Source of the DNA: Planctomycetota bacterium
GTDB lineage: Bacteria > Planctomycetota > UBA1135 > GCA-002686595
Length of the DNA stretch: 64,000 nt
Assembly (NCBI GenBank): GCA_020638835.1
Contig: JACKHV010000001.1
Coordinates: 1,202,740-1,266,739 of the forward strand
Reading direction: 5' to 3'
Shown here: one piece after another, positions 1-9,497 of the stretch
Numbering within the stretch: position 1 is the stretch's first letter
How the letters are laid out: every line of letters begins with the position of its first letter
Made by a program: the position numbers and the translations under genes
Notes under the pieces: model-generated
The model's database searches: none
What the model was told of the DNA's origin: nothing
What the model saw: the letters and a program-made list of their open reading frames with translations, nothing else

Positions 1-1326
1 CCCGAGTGGGCGCTGATGGTCGAGCGGCGCCAAGCGCTCGAACGCACGCAAGCCGGTCCGTTCTACGGCACCCCGAAAGCGCTGGAGGTCGACGGCGAGG
101 CCGTCGCCACGCAGCCCGAGGAGATCTGGAAGCGCTTCAACGAACTCCACGGCGAGTCCGTGGATCGACAGCTCGAGCGCCAGGACCTCGAGAAGCACGA
201 CGTCGGCGCGACGAACCGGCTCAGCGAAGAGGCGCGCATCGCGCTGCGCGAGGTCGAGCTGCGCCATGGGGTGGACTCGCCCGAGTGGGCCGCGCAGGAG
301 GTCGAATACAAGAAGGTCGTCGAGGACGCCACGCGCAGGTACGAGCTCGTCCGGGCGCGGATCGACCACCTCAACGAAGAGAACGCCCGCGTGCGGCTGA
401 TCATGCAGGCGGCGGACGGACAAGAGCAGTCCACGCCGCTCGCGGACGTCGTGCGCGCCGTCCCCGCGAACCAACTGAGCTTCGCGCAGTCGGTGGGCGT
501 CTACTTCTCGCGCTGGTGGGAGTTCCTCAGCGACGAGCCGCGCGAAGCCAACAGCGCCGGCGGCGTCTTCCCCGCGATCTTCGGCACGATCGCGATGACG
601 CTGATCATGACGATCATGGTCGTGCCCTTCGGCGTGCTCGCGGCGCTGTACATGAAGGAGTACGCGAAGCAGGGCTTCCTGATCAGCGCCGTGCGCATCG
701 CCGTGAACAACCTGGCCGGCGTGCCGAGCATCGTGTTCGGCGTCTTCGGCCTCGGCTTCTTCTGCTACTTCCTGGGCGTCTCGATCGACGAGCTGTTCTT
801 CCAGGCGAACGCGCCGAACCCGACCTTCGGCAAGGGCGGCATCCTGTGGGCGTCGCTGACGCTCGCGCTGCTGACCCTACCGGTCGTGATCGTCGCGACC
901 GAGGAGGCGCTCGCGGCGGTGCCGAACTCGATGCGCGAAGGGTCCTACGCCTGCGGCGCGACCAAGTGGCAGACGATCCGACGCATCGTCCTACCGCGCG
1001 CGCTGCCCGGCATCATGACCGGCGTGATCCTCGCGATCTCGCGCGGAGCCGGTGAGGTGGCGCCGCTGATGCTCGTCGGCGCGGTGAAGCTCGCTCCCGA
1101 GCTGCCGGTCGACGGGGTCTTCCCGTACGTCCACGCCCAGCGCAGCTTCATGCACCTGGGCTTCCACATCTACGACCTCGGGTTCCAGAGCCAGAACTCC
1201 GAGGCCGCCAAGCCGATGGTCTTCACGACCACTCTGCTGCTGATCGCGATCATCGTCCTGTTGAACGTCGTGGCGATCCGCGTCCGTTCTCGCCTGCGCG
1301 CCCGATTCTCCACGAGTCACATCTGA
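1..1326 (+). CDS. pstA: Phosphate ABC transporter permease PstA (5' end outside window)
   Basis: Inner-membrane permease subunit of the high-affinity Pst phosphate importer. The frame is open to base 1 (first ATG at 16), so the true start is almost certainly upstream. The visible part begins with about 180 mostly hydrophilic, charged residues, followed by several membrane segments from about base 575 and the permease loop that contacts the ATPase (EGSYACGATKWQTIRRI). PstA proteins normally have a first membrane helix and then only a short periplasmic loop, so the long hydrophilic stretch looks like an enlarged loop, or an N-terminal extension if the first helix is absent; the missing start prevents a decision. 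pstB follows after 19 bases. Family call is firm, exact length unknown. Confidence 0.93.
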   Translation, partial: PEWALMVERRQALERTQAGPFYGTPKALEVDGEAVATQPEEIWKRFNELHGESVDRQLERQDLEKHDVGATNRLSEEARIALREVELRHGVDSPEWAAQEVEYKKVVEDATRRYELVRARIDHLNEENARVRLIMQAADGQEQSTPLADVVRAVPANQLSFAQSVGVYFSRWWEFLSDEPREANSAGGVFPAIFGTIAMTLIMTIMVVPFGVLAALYMKEYAKQGFLISAVRIAVNNLAGVPSIVFGVFGLGFFCYFLGVSIDELFFQANAPNPTFGKGGILWASLTLALLTLPVVIVATEEALAAVPNSMREGSYACGATKWQTIRRIVLPRALPGIMTGVILAISRGAGEVAPLMLVGAVKLAPELPVDGVFPYVHAQRSFMHLGFHIYDLGFQSQNSEAAKPMVFTTTLLLIAIIVLLNVVAIRVRSRLRARFSTSHI

Positions 1327-1345
1327 TCCCAGGTGGTATGACATC

Positions 1346-2287
1346 ATGTTCACCCAGAACTCGAAGATGGAAGAAGAGCTGACCCCACACTCGGATCCCT
1401 CCGGGAAGCTGCCCGCGCGCGACCCGGGCACGGCGGCTACGACCGGCGGCACGGCCCCGATCGGCGGCGTGTTCGAAGCGATCTCGCGCGGAGAGTCGTT
1501 CGTCACGGAGACGCACGAGGAACTCGCCGCCGAGGACCCGGTCGTCGGGATCGAGGACTTCGACCTGCACTACGGCGCGACGCAGGCGCTGTTCGGCGTG
1601 AGCATGTGCGTCCCGCGCGGCAAGGTCACCGCGTTGATCGGTCCGTCGGGCTGCGGCAAGTCGACCTTGCTGCGCTCGGTGAACCGCATGAACGACTTGA
1701 TCGACGGCGTGCAGACCGACGGCAAGATGACGCTCAACGGCGACTCCATCTACGGCCGCAAGGTCGACGTGATCGAGCTGCGCAAGCGCATCGGGATGGT
1801 CTTCCAGAAGCCCAACCCGTTCCCGATGTCGATCTACGAGAACGTGATCTACTCGCTGCGCATCGACGGCGTGCGCGACAAGAACCTCCTCGACGAGGTC
1901 TGCGAGCTGAGCCTGAAGGGCGCGGGCCTGTGGGACGAGGTCAAGGACCGCTTGAACTCGAACGCGCTGCGCATGTCCGGCGGCCAGCAGCAGCGCCTGT
2001 GCATCGCGCGCGCCATCGCGGCCGAGCCGGAAGTGCTGCTGCTCGACGAACCCTGCTCGGCGCTCGACCCGATCGCCACGGGCAAGATCGAGGACCTGAT
2101 CGACCAGCTGCGCGGTCACTACTCGATCCTGATGGTGACGCACAACATGCAGCAGGCGTCGCGGACCAGCGACTACACCGCCTTCATGTACCTCGGCCGA
2201 CTGGTCGAGTACGGACCGACGGGCGAGATCTTCATGCAGCCGAAGCTGCGTGAGACGGAAGACTACGTCACCGGCCGCTTCGGATGA
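1346..2287 (+). CDS. pstB: Phosphate ABC transporter ATP-binding protein PstB
   Basis: Cytoplasmic ATPase that powers phosphate import through PstC/PstA. It shows Walker A (GPSGCGKST), the ABC signature with an added glutamine run (MSGGQQQRLCIARA), Walker B (VLLLDEPCSALDP) and the switch histidine in MVTHNMQQA. At 313 residues it is about 60 longer than usual; the extra is a non-conserved polar N-terminus before the nucleotide-binding fold starts near residue 68. ATG 1346 has an AGGTGG ribosome site at 1331-1336. An ATG at 1338 is in another frame. A downstream start cannot be excluded, but the upstream coding looks real. Operon pstA-pstB-phoU. Confidence 0.95.
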   Translation: MFTQNSKMEEELTPHSDPSGKLPARDPGTAATTGGTAPIGGVFEAISRGESFVTETHEELAAEDPVVGIEDFDLHYGATQALFGVSMCVPRGKVTALIGPSGCGKSTLLRSVNRMNDLIDGVQTDGKMTLNGDSIYGRKVDVIELRKRIGMVFQKPNPFPMSIYENVIYSLRIDGVRDKNLLDEVCELSLKGAGLWDEVKDRLNSNALRMSGGQQQRLCIARAIAAEPEVLLLDEPCSALDPIATGKIEDLIDQLRGHYSILMVTHNMQQASRTSDYTAFMYLGRLVEYGPTGEIFMQPKLRETEDYVTGRFG

Positions 2288-2344
2288 TGCGCGCGAGCGC
2301 AACCGCTTGTAGGTGCCCTCGGGGCATCACGAGGTAACCAAACG

Positions 2345-3037
2345 ATGACGATTCACTTGGAACGCGACCTGTTGCTCCTGAAGCGCAGGTTGCTCGAAGC
2401 CAGCACCCTCGCGGAGCAGGCGATCCGGCGCGCGACGGCGTCGCTGGCGAAGAAGGACAAAGAGCTCGCTCGGTCCGTGATCGAGGGAGACGCCGAGATC
2501 GACTCTCGGGAGATCGAGGTCGAGGAAGAAGCGATCCGCGTGCTGGCGATCCACCAGCCCGTCGCGACGGACCTGCGCTTCATCGCCGCGTGCCTGAAGA
2601 TCAACAACGACCTGGAGCGCATCGGCGACCTGGCGGCGAAGGTCGCCAAGCGCGTACTCGACCTCTACGCGAACGACGCTGACGATCCGCAGGTGCCGGG
2701 CGAGCTGTTCGAGCTCTCGGAGCTCGTGATCAACCTGTTGCGCCGAGCACTCGACGCCTTCGCGCGCGGGGACGTCGAGATGGCGCGCAAGGTCCGCGTC
2801 GACGACGACCCGATCGACGGTATCCACCGCGACCTGTTCTTCAGCATGCGCGAGAAGATGAAGCAGAGTCCGAAGCTGGTGGAGCCCGCCAACTCCATCC
2901 TCTCGATCTCCTCGTCCCTCGAGCGCATCGCCGACCACGTCACGAACATCGCCGAAGACGTGATCTACATGGTGGGGGGTCAGATCGTGCGTCACCCCGG
3001 CCACGGCTCGCGCGGGGCTTCGACCTCCGGTCGCTGA
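2345..3037 (+). CDS. phoU: Phosphate signalling regulator PhoU
   Basis: Negative regulator of phosphate uptake and Pho signalling, a cytoplasmic metal-binding protein of two three-helix bundles that acts with PstB and the PhoR kinase. The 230 residues match the family length. The two duplicated PhoU helices with the conserved D-x-x-R-I/L-G-D pattern are visible (NNDLERIGDLAAKVAKR in the first half, LERIADHVTNIAEDVIY in the second). ATG 2345 is preceded by GAGGTAA at 2331-2337. Last gene of the pst cluster; a hairpin terminator follows at 3059-3098. Confidence 0.95.
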   Translation: MTIHLERDLLLLKRRLLEASTLAEQAIRRATASLAKKDKELARSVIEGDAEIDSREIEVEEEAIRVLAIHQPVATDLRFIAACLKINNDLERIGDLAAKVAKRVLDLYANDADDPQVPGELFELSELVINLLRRALDAFARGDVEMARKVRVDDDPIDGIHRDLFFSMREKMKQSPKLVEPANSILSISSSLERIADHVTNIAEDVIYMVGGQIVRHPGHGSRGASTSGR

Positions 3038-3058
3038 ACCGCGACGCGCGACGAAGAC

Positions 3059-3098
3059 AGCGAGCGCCCGCCGGCCGTGAAGCCGACGGGCGCTCGCT
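3059..3098. terminator. Bidirectional hairpin between phoU and the convergent secreted-protein gene
   Basis: Perfect 12-bp arms AGCGAGCGCCCG at 3059-3070 and CGGGCGCTCGCT at 3087-3098. No clear T-run follows on either strand; position between convergent stop codons supports a shared terminator. Confidence 0.7.
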
Positions 3099-3122
3099 CC
3101 ATCGAAGAGCGCTGGTCCGCGC

Positions 3123-3581
3123 TCAGATCCAGTCGATGCGCAGCCCGTGCGTGAAGTTCGAGCCCGTGCCGCATGGGCTGAGCTGCGGGTCGCGGTACCA
3201 CGCCTGGTAGTAGCGGGTGATGCCCGGACCGGCGATGTTGCCTTCCGTCACGATCGAGCTCGTCGTGGAGCCTTCTCCCGCGGCGTCGAGGATGACGACC
3301 TCGACGCGCTCGGTCGGGTTGCCCATGCAGAGGATGCCGTCCTTGAACGGGATCGCGACGTGCGCGGAGCCTTGCACGAGCAAGCTCGGCTGGTTGGGGC
3401 GTGCCTGAGCGATCTCGAAGCCGAGGTCGTCCGCGGCGAAGACGTTCGAGCCCGTCGCGGCGATCGTCGCACCATGCCCCGTGCTGTTCAGGCAGCCTTC
3501 CTTCGCGCCGACCGCGCTGTTGTTCGCGCAGGGGCAGCCGGTGAAGCCTTGGCCCGCGTCGGTCATGCCGTCGCCGAAACA
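3123..3581 (-). other. C-terminal cysteine module, copy 1 (domain within the 3123-5621 gene)
   Basis: About 152 residues. Conserved landmarks shared with 58199-58636: C-x-G-D-G, CPC-x-N, EGC, GHGA, ARPNQP, DGILC-x-GNPTER, Y-Q-x-WYRDPQLSPCGTG and SNFT-x-GL-x-x-DW at the very end. Six cysteines conserved. Confidence 0.85.
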
Positions 3582-5621
3582 CATCGCCGTGGCGAAGGGT
3601 TGGCCGCCGCCGGACACCGCCAAGGAGTAGCCCGTGCAGTCCGAGCTGCTGGACGAGGTGACGCTGACCGCGACGACGAAGGTGCCGCTCGCGATGTCGT
3701 TGAGCCACGATATGCTCCTCGTCTGTCCCGAGCCGAAGCCGAACGCCTCGTAGCTGCTGCCATCGCCGCAGGTCCCGCCGTTCGTGGGCGTGATCTCGTA
3801 CAGCAGCAGGCGGACGTCGGTACCCGCGGTGTCGTAGTCGAGCGTCAGGTCGAGCGTGTCGCCGAGCAGCACGTTGACGAGGTAGTAGTCGGGGTCGACC
3901 TTGTGCACGTAGAGGTCCTGGTGCAGACCCTCGGGGAGCACGACGGCGTTGGCGCAGTCGTCGTTGTCCTCGTACACGTCGTCGGGCGTGCTGAGGCACG
4001 GATCGACGATCACGTCCACGATCAGATCGTAGTTGCCGCAGGAGCGGCCGGCGGCGTCCTGGACCTCGACCTTCAGGACGACGTCGACGGGTAGGCCGCC
4101 GTAGTTCGCCCACTCCGTGTGCGAGCCGTCGGCGGCGCCGCCGTAGTCGAGCAGCGTGACGCACAGGGCATCCTGGAGCGACGAGCTCAAGGTCGCGCCG
4201 CTCTGTGCGAAGCTGAGGTCGGTGATGATGCGCTCACCGGGTTGCAGCACGATTTTGTAGCAGTCGGGGTCGGTCTCCGTGCAGAGCAGGTTCGTGTAGA
4301 CGCCCGGCGTGAGGGTCGCCGCCGTGACGCACGAGTCGTTCGGCTCGAGCGCGTCGTCGACCGCCGTCAGACAGGGGTCGGGCGTCATCGAAACGACGAG
4401 GTCGTAGGAGTTGCAGCCGGAGCCCAGCCCCGTCACGACGCGCACCCAGTAGTCCTGCACCGAGAGCGAGCCCGATCCGGTCGTGACGGAGTTGTTGCCG
4501 CCCCAGAAGTCGTGGTCGAGCTGGTTCGAGCAGGCGCTGTCCGCGTAGAGCCGGATCCCGAGGTCCTCGTTGAAGCCGGAGACGTAGTGGATGTCGACGT
4601 TCAGCACGTCACCCGCGGGGACGCTGATCTTGAAGCAGTCCGCCGTCCAGCCCGAGACGTAGAGGTCGGGGTAGAGACCGGCGGCGATCGTCGGGGCGGT
4701 CGCGCAGCTCGCGTTGGGAGCGAAGGAGTCGTTCGCGCCGAGCACGCACGGGTCCGGAGCAACCGACAGGTTCATGTCGTACAAGTTGCAGCGCTCGCCG
4801 GGCTGGACGAACACGCGCCAGGTCAGGTCGACGGGGGCGGCGGTCGAGTTCCGCCACTGCAGCGCGTCGTATCCGCCCCATCCGGCGCTACCGACCTGGT
4901 TCGCGCAGCCCGGGTCGTCGAACAGTTCCATGCCGAGCTGGGCGACTTCGGCGTCGTAGCTGATCTCGGCCTGGAAGATCTCGCCTGGCTGGACCGTCGC
5001 CGTGTAGTAGTCGAGGTCGCTGGGGGAGACGAAGAGGTCGATCCACGCGCCGTTGCCGGCGAGCACCGTTCCGAAGCCGCACGCGTCGTTCTGCTCGAGC
5101 ACGTCGTCGACCGCGACGCCCTGGCTGCACGGATCCGGCCCGATGTTGACGTCGAGGGAGTAGGTGGCGCAGATGACCGGACTCCCGTCCTTCGGCGTGA
5201 CGGCGATGATGGCGTCGAGCGTGCCCGCCGTGGTGTTCGTCCAGGTCAGCAGCTCGTCGTCGGTGGACGTGGTGCTCGAGCGCAAGGCGCTCGCCTTGTC
5301 ACCGCAGTTCGGGCTGAAGGGATCGTAGAGGTGAAGGTCGAGGTCGGTCGTCGCCTGCGAGGCGAACAGCACCGCGATGCTCAGCGTGTCGCCGGCGCCG
5401 ATCGTGACGCGGTAGTAGTCGGGGTCGACGCCGCCCGCGGCGTTCGGTCCCTGGCAGGAGAGGCCCACGTGCAGGCCCGGCGCGATCACGGCGGCGCTCG
5501 CGCAGGAGTCGTTGTCCTCCAGGGAGTCGGCGGCGCTGCACTGCGCGGCGGAGGGTCCGGCCAACAGGCCGAGGAGGAGGAGTGCGCCGGAGGCGGTCGC
5601 GAGGCGGTCGTATTGGCTCAT
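3123..5621 (-). CDS. Secreted five-repeat (PPC-like) protein with planctomycete C-terminal cysteine module
   Basis: 832 residues. N-terminal signal peptide (hydrophobic LATASGALLLLGLLAGPSA, cleavage near AQC). Five repeats of about 130 residues follow, each opening with an acidic, Asn/Cys motif (LEDNDSC, LEQNDAC, FAPNASC, LEPNDSC, YEDNDDC) and carrying D-x-D-Y-Y/C and G-D/E-x-L motifs. This resembles bacterial pre-peptidase C-terminal (PPC) beta domains. The last 150 residues (from Cys681) form a separate module also present at the end of the gene at 58199-60976. No catalytic domain is visible, so the role is unknown; probably extracellular or cell-surface. Start ATG 5621 fits the signal peptide; upstream TAGGAT near 5665 is a possible -10. 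Confidence 0.8.
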   Translation of the reverse strand: MSQYDRLATASGALLLLGLLAGPSAAQCSAADSLEDNDSCASAAVIAPGLHVGLSCQGPNAAGGVDPDYYRVTIGAGDTLSIAVLFASQATTDLDLHLYDPFSPNCGDKASALRSSTTSTDDELLTWTNTTAGTLDAIIAVTPKDGSPVICATYSLDVNIGPDPCSQGVAVDDVLEQNDACGFGTVLAGNGAWIDLFVSPSDLDYYTATVQPGEIFQAEISYDAEVAQLGMELFDDPGCANQVGSAGWGGYDALQWRNSTAAPVDLTWRVFVQPGERCNLYDMNLSVAPDPCVLGANDSFAPNASCATAPTIAAGLYPDLYVSGWTADCFKISVPAGDVLNVDIHYVSGFNEDLGIRLYADSACSNQLDHDFWGGNNSVTTGSGSLSVQDYWVRVVTGLGSGCNSYDLVVSMTPDPCLTAVDDALEPNDSCVTAATLTPGVYTNLLCTETDPDCYKIVLQPGERIITDLSFAQSGATLSSSLQDALCVTLLDYGGAADGSHTEWANYGGLPVDVVLKVEVQDAAGRSCGNYDLIVDVIVDPCLSTPDDVYEDNDDCANAVVLPEGLHQDLYVHKVDPDYYLVNVLLGDTLDLTLDYDTAGTDVRLLLYEITPTNGGTCGDGSSYEAFGFGSGQTRSISWLNDIASGTFVVAVSVTSSSSSDCTGYSLAVSGGGQPFATAMCFGDGMTDAGQGFTGCPCANNSAVGAKEGCLNSTGHGATIAATGSNVFAADDLGFEIAQARPNQPSLLVQGSAHVAIPFKDGILCMGNPTERVEVVILDAAGEGSTTSSIVTEGNIAGPGITRYYQAWYRDPQLSPCGTGSNFTHGLRIDWI

Positions 5622-5894
5622 GATCGGTTCCGTGAGGAGGTGACTCTCGGGGGGCGAGCTTCGATCCTAGCTCGGCGTCGAGGACCTGGGGAAGAGGGCG
5701 TGGAAGTTTCCAGGAAACTTTGACGGAGCCCCGCTCGGATCGGGGATCGGGCTCGGGGGGCGCTGAGGGCCTACGGGGGCGGGATCGCTGACCCGCGGGG
5801 GGGCCGAGGGCGATCCGGGGGCGGAGGGCCTCTCTGGGGTACGCAGTCCGCGCCGGCGGACGTACCACGGAGCGCCGGCCAGGCGCGGGCCGAC

Positions 5895-6626
5895 TCAGCG
5901 GCGGTGCAGGAAGGCGGGGTCCTGGTAGCGCGGTCCTAGCGCCTCGGCGGCGCGGCGCTCGGCGGCGGTCGGCGCCGCGGGAGTGAAGCGCAGGCCGAAT
6001 TGCTCGCTGAGGGCCCGCACCAGCGCGTCGCCGACCTCGGCCGGGTCGAGGGGGCGGCCCGCGCTCGAGCCGAGCGTGGCGATCGCGCCCTCGAGCGCGG
6101 AGGTCCCCAGCTTGATCGACCCGTGGTGCAGCACGCGACCGCGCGTGCGGCGCTGCGCGGAACCGACGCCCTTGCGTCCGCCCCAGGCGAGGTCGAGCGG
6201 CGTGGACTTGTGGAAGCACATGCCGGTGCCCTCGCCGTCGGACGCGAGGGGGACTTCACCGACGAGCTCCGCCGTCGCGCCGAACTCGAGCAAGGCTTGC
6301 GCGATCGCGGCGTGCACGCGCGCGTACGAGTCGGCGACCGGTCCGCGGTACACGGGATCGCTCGCGTTCGTCGTCAGCGAGAAGGTGAGTTCGTCGGTGT
6401 GGTGGATCGCGCCGCCACCCGTGAGGCGACGCACGACGGCTCCCGCCTGCGACGTGCCGGGCACGTCGACGAAGCGCTGGAAGTAGCCGAGGCTCAGCGT
6501 GTCGGGTTCCCAGCTGTAGAGGCGCAGCGTCGGCGGAGCCGCCTCATCGAGGAGGAGCGCCTCGTCCAGCCCCATGTTGAAGCCGGGAGGCGCTCCGAAG
6601 GTCTCGATCCGTCGCCACTCGGTCAT
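5895..6626 (-). CDS. Lipoate-protein ligase / octanoyltransferase (LplA/LipM type)
   Basis: 243-residue BPL/LPL-fold transferase that attaches lipoyl or octanoyl groups to lipoyl-domain lysines such as that of GcvH. Visible motifs are NMGLDEALL near the N-terminus, RRLTGGGAIHH (acyl-AMP/acyl binding), GMCFHKS and the lysine in GGRKGVGSAQRR. The Cys in GMCF is in the region where LipM-type octanoyltransferases carry their catalytic cysteine; ligase and transferase cannot be separated confidently by eye. It is the last gene of the glycine cleavage operon, 13 bases after gcvPB, which strongly suggests it modifies GcvH encoded three genes upstream. Confidence 0.85.
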   Translation of the reverse strand: MTEWRRIETFGAPPGFNMGLDEALLLDEAAPPTLRLYSWEPDTLSLGYFQRFVDVPGTSQAGAVVRRLTGGGAIHHTDELTFSLTTNASDPVYRGPVADSYARVHAAIAQALLEFGATAELVGEVPLASDGEGTGMCFHKSTPLDLAWGGRKGVGSAQRRTRGRVLHHGSIKLGTSALEGAIATLGSSAGRPLDPAEVGDALVRALSEQFGLRFTPAAPTAAERRAAEALGPRYQDPAFLHRR

Positions 6627-6639
6627 GGCGCGCGTCGTC

Positions 6640-8091
6640 TCAGCCGCAGGTGTAGCAGAGCACGGGGTCCTTCACCGCGCGCCCTTCGTCGAGGCGACCG
6701 ACCGGCGTGGTGACCGGAGCGGCGTGCAGCTTGTCGGGATCGTCGGCGCACTCCTGCGCGATGAGCAGCATGTCCTCGATGAAGGCGTCGAGCGTCTCTT
6801 TGCACTCCGTCTCCGTCGGCTCGATCATCATCGCTTCGCTGACGACGAGCGGGAAGTAGATCGTCATCGGGTGGTAGCCGAGGTCGATCAGGCGCTTCGC
6901 GATGTCGACGGCGTGGATGCCGTACTGGCGCTGGTGGCGCGTGTTGCAGACGAACTCGTGCATGCACATGCGGTCGAACGGCACGTGGTACGTCTTGTTG
7001 AGCTTCACGCGCAGGTAGTTCGCGTTGAGCACGGCGTTCTCGGCGGCGCGGCGGATACCTTCGCGGCCGAGGCGGCGGATGTAGCAGTACGCGCGCAGTA
7101 CGACGCCCCAGTTGCCCGGCCAGCCGCGCAACATGCCGATCGAGTCGGGCGCGTCGTAGTCCAGGCGGTAGCCGTTCGCGTCCTCGACGATGCGCGGCGC
7201 GGGCAGGAACCTGCGCAGCTCCTCGATCACGCAGATCGGGCCGGCACCCGGACCACCGCCGCCGTGCGGCGTCGAGAAGGTCTTGTGCAGGTTGATGTGC
7301 ATCATGTCGACGCCGAAGTCGGCGGGGCGCGCGACGCCCATGATCGCGTTCAGGTTGGCGCCGTCCATGTAGACGAGGCCGCCGACCGCGTGCACCGCCG
7401 CGCAGATCTCCGCGATGCGCGTCTCGAAGAGGCCGAGCGTCGACGGGTTCGTGATCATGAAGACCGCCGTGTCGTCACCGAGCTTCGACTTCAGGTCGGC
7501 GAGGTCCACCAGACCGTCGTCGCCCGACTTGACCGTGACGGCCTTCAGGCCGGCGATCGCCGCCGAGGCGGGGTTGGTGCCGTGCGCGGAGTCGGGGATC
7601 AGCACGACCTTGCGCTGCGACTCGCCCTTCGCCTCGAAGTGCGCGCCCGCGACGAGCAGCGCGCAGAGTTCGCCTTGCGCGCCCGCCGCGGGGTGGATCG
7701 TGACGGCGGGCAGACCCGTGACGCCCGCGAGGTAGTTCTCGAGGCGCTTCCAGATCGCGAGGGCGCCTTGCACGCGGCCCGCGTCCTGGAAGGGGTGGAT
7801 CTGGCGGAAACCCGCGATGCCGGCGGCGGCTTCGTTGGTCACCGGGTTGTACTTCATCGTGCACGAGCCGAGCGGATAGAAGCTGTCGGTGATCGACACG
7901 TTCTTCTTCGACAAGCGCACGTAGTGGCGCACGAGCTCGAGCTCGCCGACTTCGGGCAGCACCGCGAACTTCTCGCGCAGCGAGCCCTTCGGCAGACGCT
8001 TCACGTCGGCGGCGGGGACGTCGAGCTCGCCCAGGCGCAGAGTGCGGCGACCGGCGCGGCTCTTCTCGTAGAGGAGGAGGTCCTTGTTCAT
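6640..8091 (-). CDS. gcvPB: Glycine dehydrogenase (decarboxylating) subunit 2
   Basis: C-terminal half of the split P-protein of the glycine cleavage system. It carries the PLP lysine in the motif MHINLHKTFSTPHGGGGPG and performs glycine decarboxylation together with GcvPA, passing the aminomethyl group to lipoyl-GcvH. 483 residues, normal for the two-subunit form. ATG 8091 lies 4 bases after the gcvPA stop, and GGAGGAGG lies in the coding start of this gene on the opposite strand only, so translation is probably coupled to gcvPA. Ends in a Cys-containing tail (VLCYTCG). Confidence 0.96.
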   Translation of the reverse strand: MNKDLLLYEKSRAGRRTLRLGELDVPAADVKRLPKGSLREKFAVLPEVGELELVRHYVRLSKKNVSITDSFYPLGSCTMKYNPVTNEAAAGIAGFRQIHPFQDAGRVQGALAIWKRLENYLAGVTGLPAVTIHPAAGAQGELCALLVAGAHFEAKGESQRKVVLIPDSAHGTNPASAAIAGLKAVTVKSGDDGLVDLADLKSKLGDDTAVFMITNPSTLGLFETRIAEICAAVHAVGGLVYMDGANLNAIMGVARPADFGVDMMHINLHKTFSTPHGGGGPGAGPICVIEELRRFLPAPRIVEDANGYRLDYDAPDSIGMLRGWPGNWGVVLRAYCYIRRLGREGIRRAAENAVLNANYLRVKLNKTYHVPFDRMCMHEFVCNTRHQRQYGIHAVDIAKRLIDLGYHPMTIYFPLVVSEAMMIEPTETECKETLDAFIEDMLLIAQECADDPDKLHAAPVTTPVGRLDEGRAVKDPVLCYTCG

Positions 8092-8095
8092 GGCT

Positions 8096-9454
8096 TCAGC
8101 CCACCGACACGGTCTGGGAGATGGAGGAGAGGGTCTTCACGAGCAGGTCGATCTGCTCGCGCGTCGTGAGCTCGGTGAAGGCGAGCAGCAGGTCGCGCTC
8201 GTCAGCACCCTTGACGTGTTCGCAGATCGCGAGACCGCCGATCATCCCGGCGGCGTCGATCGCCCGGTTCACGCCCTTGGCGGGAACGGGGCAGCGCACG
8301 AGGAACTCGTTGAAGTAGCCCGCCGCGGCGTACGGCCGCTCGAAGCCTTCCAGCGCGTCGATCGCGTCCGCGGCGTACTGCGCCTTCGCGAGGCAGTGCT
8401 CCGCGACTTCGCGCAAGCCCGCGGGACCGGCCGCGGCCATGTAGATCGCGCCGCGCAGCGCCATCAGCGCGTTGTTCGTGCAGATGTTGCTGGTGGCCTT
8501 CTCGCGCCGGATGTGTTGTTCACGCGTCTGGAAGGTCAGCGCGAAGCCGCGGCGTCCCTGTCCGTCCACCGTCTGCCCGACGATGCGGCCGGGCATCTTG
8601 CGCACGTACTCGTTGCGCGTGGCGAAGATGCCGAAGCTCGGGCCGCCCATCGCGGTCGGGACGCCGAGGCTCTGGCCGTCACCGACGACGATGTCGAAGC
8701 CGGCTTCGCCCGGGCTCTGCAGCAGGCCCAGTGCGATCGGGTAGACCGAAGCGATCGAGATCGCCCCCGCGGCCTTGGCCGCCGACGCGACCGCTCCCTG
8801 ATCCTCGAGCGCGCCGAAGAAGTTCGGCGACTGCACGACGACGGAGGAGGTCCGGTCGTCGATCAGGCCGTCGAATTTCGTGCGGCCGTCGGCGCCCAGC
8901 GGGGCGATGACGAGCTCGAGGTCCGAGCAGGCGAGGTACGTCTTCACCGTGCGCAGGCTGTGCGGGTGCAGGCCGGCCGACATCACGACGCGCTGCTTGC
9001 CGCGCGTGATCGACGAGGCCATCAGCACCGCTTCCGCGACCGCCGAGCAGCCGTCGTACATCGACGCGTTGGCGACCTCCATGCCGCAGAGTTCCGCGAC
9101 CATCGACTGGAACTCGAAGAACGCGACGAGCGTGCCCTGGCTGGCCTCGGGTTGGTACGGCGTGTAGGCCGTGACGAACTCGTGGCGACCCTGCAGGCTG
9201 TCGACGACCGTCGGGATGTAGTGGCGGTAGAGCCCCGCTCCGAGGAAGCTCCCTTTCTCCGCGGTCGAGTTCCAGGACGCGAGCTCGTTCAGCTCGGCCC
9301 ACAGCTCGTTCTCGGAGATGCCTTCGGGTACGTCGATGGATTGCTTGACGCGCAGACCCGCGGGGATCTGCTCGAACAAGTCGTCGATCGATCGCACGCC
9401 GATGGCGGCGAGCATCTCGGTGCGGTCCGCGTCGGTAGTCTGGATGAAGGGCAT
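8096..9454 (-). CDS. gcvPA: Glycine dehydrogenase (decarboxylating) subunit 1
   Basis: N-terminal half of the split P-protein, 452 residues with the typical opening PFIQTTDADRTEMLAAIG and the family motifs GLYRHYIPTVVDS, TAYTPYQPEASQGTL and MGGPSFGIFA. It lacks the PLP lysine, which sits in GcvPB. ATG 9454 has GGGAGG a few bases upstream. Third gene of the operon, 43 bases after gcvH. The split P-protein is common in Gram-positives, Deinococcus-Thermus and planctomycete-like bacteria. Confidence 0.96.
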   Translation of the reverse strand: MPFIQTTDADRTEMLAAIGVRSIDDLFEQIPAGLRVKQSIDVPEGISENELWAELNELASWNSTAEKGSFLGAGLYRHYIPTVVDSLQGRHEFVTAYTPYQPEASQGTLVAFFEFQSMVAELCGMEVANASMYDGCSAVAEAVLMASSITRGKQRVVMSAGLHPHSLRTVKTYLACSDLELVIAPLGADGRTKFDGLIDDRTSSVVVQSPNFFGALEDQGAVASAAKAAGAISIASVYPIALGLLQSPGEAGFDIVVGDGQSLGVPTAMGGPSFGIFATRNEYVRKMPGRIVGQTVDGQGRRGFALTFQTREQHIRREKATSNICTNNALMALRGAIYMAAAGPAGLREVAEHCLAKAQYAADAIDALEGFERPYAAAGYFNEFLVRCPVPAKGVNRAIDAAGMIGGLAICEHVKGADERDLLLAFTELTTREQIDLLVKTLSSISQTVSVG

Positions 9455-9497
9455 GAGTGCCTCCCGGGGGAAGGGTTGGTTGCCGAGGCGTGGGGGG

